Shown here: positions 58,001 through 64,000 of the stretch, in pieces
Layout: each line of letters opens with the position of its first letter
Position numbering within the stretch: position 1 is the stretch's first letter
Assembly (NCBI GenBank): GCA_001695595.3
Contig: MBPM02000003.1
Span: 620,001-684,000 of the forward strand
From: Plasmopara viticola
Taxonomy: Eukaryota; Oomycota; Peronosporomycetes; Peronosporales; Peronosporaceae
DNA: 64,000 nucleotides
Reading direction: 5' to 3'
Translations under genes and position numbers: made by a program
Notes under the pieces: generated by a model
Told to the model about the DNA's origin: nothing
Databases searched by the model: none
Seen by the model: the letters and a program-made list of their open reading frames with translations, nothing else

Positions 58001-59934
58001 TTGGCGGTCCACACGGCAATGCGTTCTCGGATGTGGAAAAAATTCGATTCAGTCAAAAGATTGAATCGGTGGCGCTTCGATCGGCGAAGCGACTGGATTT
58101 CATCATGTTGACCGTGCGTTCGCCTGAAAAGACGATGCTGAAACACGGTGGGCGAGGTGGCAAAGAGGCGATGTTTACATTAGGTCCCGACGAGTTTATT
58201 ACGTCCATGGAGGTGCATACGGGTAAGAAGGATGGTCGTACACGCGTCTTTTACATTGAGCTCAAGACGACGGCTGGAAACACATTTGCTGGAGGCGTCA
58301 AGACGGGCACCTTTGGTACAGCTACAGCTCCGGACGGCTTTGTACTCGGTGGTTTCTACGGCCGCTCAGCTGCGGAAGTGGATCAGATTGGTGCAATCTG
58401 GATACGGAAGACGGCAAAGGACATTTTGCTCACGGACCCAACGGGTATTGGCAACGGCACGTATGGGACCACAATTCGGAATTGGGTGGGGCCGAGCATC
58501 AGTAAATCCACCGACACAGCGTGCTATCGAAGAACCTACAATTACGACAGCAACACGATGTGTCCACTGGGCTACGGGAAGGCAGAAATCGACTGCATGG
58601 CCCGTTGTCCCATATCGTACCCCGTCACGTGTGGCGGAGAGTGCATTCGTCAAAATGATGACTGTACTCTAGTGGCCCTTGACAAAACCGCCTCTGTCTT
58701 ATTTGTAGCCGCAAATGCGGCTACTTTAGGCTTGCTTGGTGAAGTTAAGACTGCTTACAGAGTTACCAAGTGGGTCGTTTTGTGCACCAAACATTTGTTG
58801 GGAGTGATTCAGAGTCTGATTTACTACCTTCGGTACCGGCAAACTACTGCTCCCATAGGCGAAAGTGCTGAAATGTTGACGATGGCATACCAAGCCGATG
58901 TTGTGATCTTTGATCTTCCGATCGCCGTGTGCGTGTGTCTTAACATGCCTGCTCCAATCAATGCCGAGTATTCCGACATGGTCTTGACGATTGTTGAAGG
59001 TATTGTCAAAGCAGTGATCACGCAAGGGGATCAACTTCTCGCATCTGGAGCAAACGTTTTGAGTTTACTCAAGGGCAATGGCTTCATCAAAAATGCATCA
59101 ACAACAAAGGAAGAACTCGAAGATCTTGTGAAAAAGAATTCGACGTGTGGGTGGGAGCTCAAACGCCTCACGGATCGCATCACTCGTGCCGTGCTCCGTC
59201 ATCGCAATGCAAGCACCAGCTTGGATGACGTGCGGGTCAAAGTGTACACGTCAGCAATCGTGCTGAACGATATCCCTGTAGTCACAAACAATTGTATGGG
59301 GGAACTCTTGGCCTCAAAAACAAGAGTGACCGCGTTTGAGACTCGCGATCTGTTGCGAAAGACATTTGGAGTCATTGTTGATCAACTCATCGATAAGGGG
59401 TACACCGACGAGGGCAAGAATGTTGCCGAAGATGATTACGCCCTCGAGATGGCCAATCTAGGGCTTGTTGTCCTCTCTGCATTGGACCCGTCGGGTCTTG
59501 CGTATATGGCGGCCCAATTTGTCCAGCCAATTTGCGGACCTACGGCTTACGTTGGTGAAATCGACGATGGCTTGCTCCATGATGCGCTGGGACTTAAAAT
59601 TGTGGACGAAGCGTTTATTGGAACTTTTGGGTTTTACACACACAAAGGGGATGGGGTGGTCCACTTAACTTTCACTAGTGTCGACAATAAGGATGTGACG
59701 GTCGTCATTTATTCGGGGGGTGACGAATATGCCAAACTCGATATCGGCGCTGGCGATGTTACCACGTGGGACGCGACGTTCCCAGAGCTTGAAGACAAGA
59801 CGTTGTACATGGATCGCTGGCGTCCCGGCCTTATGGGATTGCCGGGAAAAGGTGGTGGCTCGTTGAATATGTGGATTCCACGATCATCCGCGGGAGGTCA
59901 TATCACGATGCATGTCCGAATTAACCCATCCTGA
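55066..59934 (+). CDS. Secreted protein with four jacalin-like lectin domains and a Ser/Thr-rich region
   Basis: I place the start at 55,066, giving 1622 aa with an N-terminal signal peptide (MIFLLQACLCILLVLSPQVNS). The frame is open to an ATG at 54,919, but that would bury the hydrophobic segment behind 49 polar residues. Jacalin-like domains lie at about residues 32-169, 633-771, 819-957 and 979-1115. Each opens with FGG-x-HG-x-x-FSD and closes with GAIW or GAVW. Between the first and second lies a Ser/Thr/Asp-rich region of about 460 residues with degenerate units of the type DSESASTEGS. A Cys-rich segment follows the fourth domain (about 1153-1194, CYRRTYNYDSNTMCPLGYG...), then about 430 residues of unrecognised sequence. 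Jacalin domains bind mannose or galactose glycans, so a secreted or cell-surface carbohydrate-binding role is likely; the substrate is unknown. It has no introns and is convergent with the next gene, 144 bp away. Confidence 0.9.
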   Translation: MIFLLQACLCILLVLSPQVNSVDDSIRLSLSFGGDHGTKFSDRSSVLAGQIVGSITIRAGKRVEGILLTVTSPTAANLTHGGSSEDPISLVLENEEYISSMEAHWDETQGRTHISYLRLRTSTGKTVSGGTRTLNNQLVKAPKGFQLGGFFGRDGDMIFKLGAIWTRISAQEGVIGSLTRAPKVGLSSDDSSAGLTGGSLGDSEGSGSGSFDPSGSALDLPKQSTLKKKGAVSSNSTLGSPEQFAVIGALDASAASSSGSESELPDQLVVDSDETSASGDDPVDQSSVKSTASVISKIPSVLALESIDDSESASTEGSTMDILNQSDITSVALAAGSASGSQRMTPISFQKVLGLRPVDDSRSASTEGSPVDTLDRKARPSVASISTDNSKPASVAGSAFGSTEGFEITLQTIEDSESASTDRSTVATLGQNDSNSVANMSTENSDSKWTAGSASESTEDFDLTFQTIEDSDSASTDSNSVANMSTKDSDIALTAGSAFGSTEGFEITFQSIEDSDSASTDQSTEDTPNQKDFNSVANMSTENFDSASTAGSAFGSTEGFEITFQSIKDSDSASTNGSAADSKKDLASGSKAESNEGSASASAAGSKNATAPPPPKVKEPAIDVKDSVQESEAFGGPHGNPFSDKNFVNSGQKVGQVSIYAGKRLDGVSLEIKSPKTMTFTHGGTGGQRQVLVLGDGEYIKSMEVHWGKKDDHARIFFVAFTTSTGKTLSGGTMTNEKSTVTAPEGFQLAGFHGRDGKEIDMLGAVWAYIELVTPAPTLAPAPVKVEDSPGTVAPADIASSLSEVEVAENTRPVQLSDSFGGPHGEQFSDQMACTSGMIIKSVTIRAGNRLDGLIVQVSAPKDMTFKHGGDGGKEHILDLEPGEFITKMEVNVGQRNGRTRVFFLSLTTSKDKVVSGGSPTPEKSVVTAPQGYQLAGFFGRYGDEMDLVGAVWSSIAAINETALAMVPADEDIALGELFGGPHGNAFSDVEKIRFSQKIESVALRSAKRLDFIMLTVRSPEKTMLKHGGRGGKEAMFTLGPDEFITSMEVHTGKKDGRTRVFYIELKTTAGNTFAGGVKTGTFGTATAPDGFVLGGFYGRSAAEVDQIGAIWIRKTAKDILLTDPTGIGNGTYGTTIRNWVGPSISKSTDTACYRRTYNYDSNTMCPLGYGKAEIDCMARCPISYPVTCGGECIRQNDDCTLVALDKTASVLFVAANAATLGLLGEVKTAYRVTKWVVLCTKHLLGVIQSLIYYLRYRQTTAPIGESAEMLTMAYQADVVIFDLPIAVCVCLNMPAPINAEYSDMVLTIVEGIVKAVITQGDQLLASGANVLSLLKGNGFIKNASTTKEELEDLVKKNSTCGWELKRLTDRITRAVLRHRNASTSLDDVRVKVYTSAIVLNDIPVVTNNCMGELLASKTRVTAFETRDLLRKTFGVIVDQLIDKGYTDEGKNVAEDDYALEMANLGLVVLSALDPSGLAYMAAQFVQPICGPTAYVGEIDDGLLHDALGLKIVDEAFIGTFGFYTHKGDGVVHLTFTSVDNKDVTVVIYSGGDEYAKLDIGAGDVTTWDATFPELEDKTLYMDRWRPGLMGLPGKGGGSLNMWIPRSSAGGHITMHVRINPS

Positions 59935-60078
59935 TTTAATATATTCTTACTGACTATAAATGTATGTACCTATTTAACCCGGTATGTTATTTGACCTCTA
60001 CTACAAAACTTATAGCAAAAATTTGTAATTACTATCTTGTCTGCTATCGTAATACTAAGGCAGTAGTGGTATTGACGT

Positions 60079-61155
60079 TCATACGGCCTTTGTTTTCTTC
60101 TTCTCACGCGCTTTTAGTCGACGCATCAACCTAACAACATGTGCTAGCACGACGATGGCAACACTTGTACCGTAAGCGGCAAAAATAAGCGGTTCTTCTG
60201 GTAAGTGGCAAGCCGTTACGGTAGGCTCGTCCGTCCTTGAAAGTCTCAAAAGGGCGTAGCTTGGGTCAGGGCGCTGTCCCCACGAAAAAGCTGGGACAGT
60301 GTACTCTATCGTCTTTGCGTTGGGATGGTGGTACGCACACCATGCATGCGTATGGCCCGACAGGACGAGATCGGGCTGCACCTTAGCTAGCACTTCTGTA
60401 GAGAGCCCACGAGAAAGCACGTGGTGATGCGTCTTGTACTTGAAACCAGGGGCCTCGAAAGTCACGTGGCCTAGCTCGCGAAGTCGCTCTTCACCGCACT
60501 GGAGATCGTCAATGCGAAAAAGCGGCAAGTGTGATAGCAAAATGACTTTTCCGCGCGTGCGCATTTGGAGCGCACTAAAATTGACACGATTTAAAAAGGT
60601 CCTCGCCTCCGATTGCACATCACGACTGGAGACGTCCGTGTCCAGCGCCATTGTATTCAGCGTCACAAACGTGTGTCCATCGATTTCGTCAATGCGATTC
60701 GTTGCTCCAAAAGTGACCTCAAAGCGCTTGAGAGTCTGAAGCTGCATGTCTCGGCCGAACGACGTGTCGTGGTTGCCCACTACGAAGAGCGTCTTTAAGG
60801 GTAAAAAACTGGCAAAGACACGAAAGAAGCGCGCAGCATACTCGTTCCAATCCACGTCGGACGTCCAGCGACCTCCTTCATCAAACTGGTCGCCAAGTCC
60901 AAGCGCTACATCGGGCGCGTGCACATCTACTGCAGCTCTAGCGGCCGCGCGCATCTGCCAATCTACCCACATTCTCTCAACGACCGAGCGACGCCGCTTG
61001 CCCAATAGATGCACGTCAGCCACGACCAGGACAGTGAGAGTATCATTTGTGGTCTGCAACAGCTTTCGTTCACAGCGCCACGCTTGAAAGTAGAACACAC
61101 CAGCTTGACAATGCAGTATCACCAGCGCTATAAATGCTACCTCCCATAGACGCAT
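60079..61155 (-). CDS. Membrane-bound metallophosphoesterase of the Cdc1/MPPE1 (PGAP5) type
   Basis: A calcineurin-like phosphoesterase with all metal-binding motifs intact. Counted from ATG 61,155 these are ADVH at about 46-49, GDQFD at about 88-92, GNHD at 127-130, SHLP at 208-211 and GHTH at 267-270. A hydrophobic segment near residues 3-22 and a second at about 323-342 give the two-anchor layout of Cdc1/MPPE1. The last residues, KTKAV, make a KxKxx-type ER-retrieval signal. MPPE1/PGAP5 removes ethanolamine phosphate from GPI anchors at ER exit sites, and yeast Cdc1 is related; the same role is inferred here. Length is 358 aa. An in-frame ATG at 61,242 would add 29 residues, but the extra DNA is AT-rich and UTR-like, while 61,155 has a good CACCATG context. 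No intron is seen. Confidence 0.85.
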   Translation of the reverse strand: MRLWEVAFIALVILHCQAGVFYFQAWRCERKLLQTTNDTLTVLVVADVHLLGKRRRSVVERMWVDWQMRAAARAAVDVHAPDVALGLGDQFDEGGRWTSDVDWNEYAARFFRVFASFLPLKTLFVVGNHDTSFGRDMQLQTLKRFEVTFGATNRIDEIDGHTFVTLNTMALDTDVSSRDVQSEARTFLNRVNFSALQMRTRGKVILLSHLPLFRIDDLQCGEERLRELGHVTFEAPGFKYKTHHHVLSRGLSTEVLAKVQPDLVLSGHTHAWCAYHHPNAKTIEYTVPAFSWGQRPDPSYALLRLSRTDEPTVTACHLPEEPLIFAAYGTSVAIVVLAHVVRLMRRLKAREKKKTKAV

Positions 61156-61242
61156 GGTGAGATTGTCGCAAATCGATAGCAAAATTAACCAAATAGTATA
61201 TGGCTCTCTAATTTTTACTATACCGACCACACTGGGCGCCAT

Positions 61243-61970
61243 ATCAACAATAAGATTTTATCATTACTATTTCTACCGAAAGTTAATTCTAATATCGCGA
61301 CTTTTCAATAATGACATGCCAGTCTTGGTAATCGTCACTGTATCTGGCAGCTGCAACAGACTTCTGTACAACCCCGTCCTAAAGGGTTGCGCCACCCACG
61401 AACTCATTAAATCAATGTCAGGCAGGTCTTGCCACCCTGTCCGATTATTTTTACTCATTTATGAAAATCGAGAAAAATATTAAACGACCAAAACTTTGCC
61501 TGGATTTACCGGTAACATGTTCACAATACATAGCAGTTCAAAATTATGACCAAAGAATTTATTTGGTCAATATATTGTTAAAAGTTAATCCAAACTTCGT
61601 TCTTGGAAGATAGAACAAAAGATCAAGAAATGCGGCTCGATGTATTCTTTTAGTGTGATCCCTTTTGAAAAAAGCGAAGTGAGCCTTTTGGTGTCCGCTG
61701 GTATCGCTAGAGCCACGGTGAATGTCATCGACGCACTTTGGTAGGGTTTTAGAAAGGAGCTCTCGTTTCTATTCTATTGTCGCTTTCCGCATCTTAACGT
61801 ATACCTTTAAAGAGCCTTCACGCCCTTTTCGCCTTATTAATATTATTGATTTAAGTCTATTCATTGTGCATGATTGTCATTAGCTGATCAGCTTATTTGC
61901 TAGAATTCGTATTTTAAAAATAATTTTTTTCTCTGAGAGAGGATCAAGACGATTGCTTAAAAAAATGTGA
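61243..61970. other. Intergenic spacer
   Basis: About 730 bp between the phosphoesterase gene start and the end of the glomulin-like gene. Both are on the minus strand, so it should contain the phosphoesterase promoter and the glomulin-like 3' UTR. No clear Inr element or additional gene was seen; the plus frame 61154-61483 is antisense to the phosphoesterase 5' end. Confidence 0.4.
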
Positions 61971-63967
61971 CTAACTTTTGTTGCAAAGCTCTAGCGTTGA
62001 GCCAAGAGATGCTTCCAAGATAATGAGGTGCGTCATGTCACTGTGAGTGGATCCGTACAACGAAGCTTCGTGGACAATTACGTCAAGGCGTTTGCTGATT
62101 CGTGCTATGACATGCGCGATGTCGCGATCGTTCGTTTCGGTACGAATTCCGGTAGTATTGTCCTGTTTCATACATAAATCAAGTCAGCTTCTATGCTCAG
62201 CATAAAGATACTAGATAACTTTGACCTTGTCACGAATGAGTAGAAACCGATAGAGACTCAGACAACTGGCAATCAAATCCGCGTGTAGCACGAGATCACG
62301 TTCAGCAGCTTGAGCCAGTGCCTCGTACAACAACGAGCAAATGGCTGTCGTTTGAAACGCTACGTATACCAAAAACTATCAATGAATTGTAACCAATGGA
62401 TGGGTTAAAGTGACGACGCAACTCACGGGACTGGAGATTTGCATTTGACGAAGACCACGCGTGCACTGTATCGTTGCGCACGAAATCCACCAAGATAGCA
62501 GCAACGTTTCCGTACGGACACTCGACAATTAAGTTGCGCAGGATCCAAAACCTAAATCCACGTTAAAAAAAGAGTCGATGTAAGTCGTGCAAGGCACAAG
62601 TTATAATCGTACTCGCTCGTCAAGCGTACCGGCTCGTGTCTACTAGTTTCGAAACAAGCTTTTGCAATATCAAAAGTGCTTCAGATCGATGAGTGGCGTC
62701 GGGAAACGAAACCATTGCGTTTGTTATGACCTGAATCAAGGGAGTGATCCAATTTCGCTTATGAAATGCTAGAAAGAAACGCATTAGCAAGCGTCGAGCT
62801 CCTTGCACGTCCCTCTGCTAACGTACATGCTACTTGCCCTCGAAACGATTGAGCTGCTGTTGTCGGCAAATCACAATTTTGACATGCCAATTTTCCTTCA
62901 GGACAGAAATCAACGGCAACACGCAGCATTTCAAGTCCACGGAGTCGTTCCTATCACTAGCAAAGTCATGAATATGCCACATTTGTATATAAATTTCACA
63001 TTGTCTCTACCTCTTGATCTTCCGATACGATCCGACAGTGAGCAAATGAAGCCAGGAGAAACAACCACGAGAACGGCGACACAATCGCCGCTAACGCATG
63101 CTCAAGCTTCTCCTCGATAATCATTGCGTAAATCAAATTCGCAATTCCAGAACAAGACCACGCGGCAAACGTGTGGTCTTGTCCCGACGTCGCTAAGAAG
63201 TAGCGATAGTGTGTGAAGCCCCACACCTTGGCCACTTGTTCCGTGATCCACCACATATCGTCGCTCTTGGACTCTAGGACTTCCTCCTCCTCCATCTCCA
63301 GCTCTTCCGCCTCACTTTCATCTGCTGGGAGTAACACACGTTGACACTCGACGAGCTCTTCTCGAAATCGAAGCGTAGAGATGAGGACGTGCATGTCCAC
63401 GCCACACTTGAGTACATTTAGCACCAACCGTGAGTTCAACTCCTTTCCTCGAGAAGACTTTGTGAATAGGTACAAGAGTGCAGCAACGACAATTCCTCGT
63501 TGACCAGCAGCCTCTTGCTCATCGTCTAACGTATCGACGATGCAAATGGTCGAGTCAATCAATGGCTCGAGAAATTCAAGACAGAGATCGATTCCTTGAC
63601 AGTTGGAGAGTTTAAGATTCCTTGCACAACTTGATTGGTCGTCAAAATCGTACACGAGTCGATTAAAGACGGTTCGCAACACACTCGCGCACGCATCTTC
63701 CACGAACTTCCAGCGTTTCCGTTGAATATCACTTAGAGCTTTGGAACGCAGTCAATATGAAGCAGATCAAGGCGATTGTGGCATATAAAGATACAGGAAC
63801 GCAATACCTATTTGTATAGTTTCGAAGTGGTTACGGACATCTTCTACAGATGCTGCACTTTGCAGTTCTACCAGGGCATCCAGCAGCTCTTCCTTGCCCA
63901 TGACTCGAGTATCAAGGTTGCATATTTGACCAATAAGAAACCAGGACACTCGCAATGTTGTAGCCAT
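61971..63967 (-). CDS. Glomulin/ALF4-like protein, six exons, one apparent frame break
   Basis: Proposed exons (minus): 63967-63808, 63738-63011, 62950-62630, 62551-62427, 62359-62226 and 62162-61971. Introns of 69, 60, 78, 67 and 63 nt all have GT-AG ends and restore a continuous alpha-helical protein of about 550 aa, close to glomulin's ~594. Text such as ERLRGLEMLRVAVDF, ALLILQKLVSKLVD, AAERDLVLHADLIASCLSLY and LLIRD follows the order of vertebrate glomulin. An acidic tract (ELEMEEEEVLESKSDD) lies in exon 2. Glomulin binds Rbx1 and restrains cullin-RING ubiquitin ligases; plant ALF4 acts likewise. This role is inferred from the family. In exon 3 the frame shifts near 62,812 (CCC on the plus strand). 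Removing one base of that run would join both halves, so a sequencing indel or recent mutation is likely. The start sits 18 nt downstream of a canonical oomycete Inr-type promoter sequence. Confidence 0.75.
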
Positions 63968-63973
63968 CCTCTG

Positions 63974-63989
63974 ATTGGTCTAAATGAGC
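63974..63989 (-). promoter_or_regulatory. Oomycete Inr-type core promoter of the glomulin-like gene
   Basis: The minus strand reads GCTCATTTAGACCAAT, matching the oomycete initiator GCTCATTYYNCAWTTT exactly over its first eight bases (GCTCATTT) and loosely after. Transcription would start at the CA, leaving a 5' UTR of about 20 nt before ATG 63,967. This supports 63,967 as the true start and the gene as complete within the window. Confidence 0.65.
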
Positions 63990-64000
63990 ACACTTTTTGT

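Noticed and set aside
62815..62833. A 16-19 nt micro-intron in the glomulin-like gene
   Set aside because: It has GT-AG ends but is far shorter than the five other introns (60-78 nt). A single-base indel explains the frame change more simply.
1..64000. CRISPR arrays, rRNA genes or bacterial operons
   Set aside because: No regularly spaced direct repeats, rRNA signatures or Shine-Dalgarno-led gene strings were seen. The window is eukaryotic.

Overview
The window reads as nuclear DNA of an oomycete, most likely a plant pathogen of the Phytophthora/downy-mildew group. The grounds are a decayed Crinkler (CRN) effector gene, WRKY19-type zinc-finger genes, a canonical oomycete initiator (Inr) just upstream of a start codon, spliceosomal introns of 60-78 nt, a Ty1/copia element of a type familiar from Phytophthora, and large secreted jacalin-lectin proteins. 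No plastid or bacterial gene organisation is visible.

The first 54.9 kb is repeat-rich, gene-poor DNA. It holds four paralogous WRKY19-like zinc-finger genes (A 2476-3309 -, B 4719-5567 -, C 23694-24533 -, D 27580-28419 +). All four reading frames are intact, and each lies in a larger duplicated unit. A and B are in direct tandem; C and D are head to head with a junction near 26,117. A second dispersed repeat (called R here) occurs at about 1.0-2.5, 15.3-15.7, 21.6-22.9, 28.9-30.6 and 45.2-45.35 kb. The R copy next to D carries a 327-bp SINE-like insertion with a 12-bp target-site duplication.

Two decayed copies of one large Polinton/Maverick-like element lie at about 11.35-17.23 kb and 32.76-44.94 kb. 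The second copy keeps a recognisable protein-primed DNA polymerase B, an integrase with a C-terminal chromodomain, a long fibre-like protein with a phage-tail-type GVGTTSPSTTLH motif, and a candidate structural protein. The fibre gene has opposite orientations in the two copies. A roughly 200-bp piece of the polymerase gene carrying motif C is inverted. The first copy is cut off by a truncated Copia element (17,229-21,106 -). A frameshifted CRN-type effector pseudogene lies at 30.9-32.65 kb. A nuclear copy of mitochondrial atp1 (about 49.3-49.5 kb) and a possible mitochondrial tRNA fragment (about 23.0 kb) indicate organelle DNA capture. The stretches 7.2-11.3, 45.4-49.3 and 49.6-54.8 kb show no convincing gene.

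The last 9 kb is ordinary gene space with three genes: a secreted protein of about 1622 aa with four jacalin-like lectin domains, a Ser/Thr-rich repeat region and a conserved-looking C-terminal module (+); a Cdc1/MPPE1-type metallophosphoesterase (-); and a six-exon glomulin/ALF4-like gene (-). The last has one apparent single-base frame break. The contrast with the first 54.9 kb fits the two-compartment layout of many oomycete genomes.
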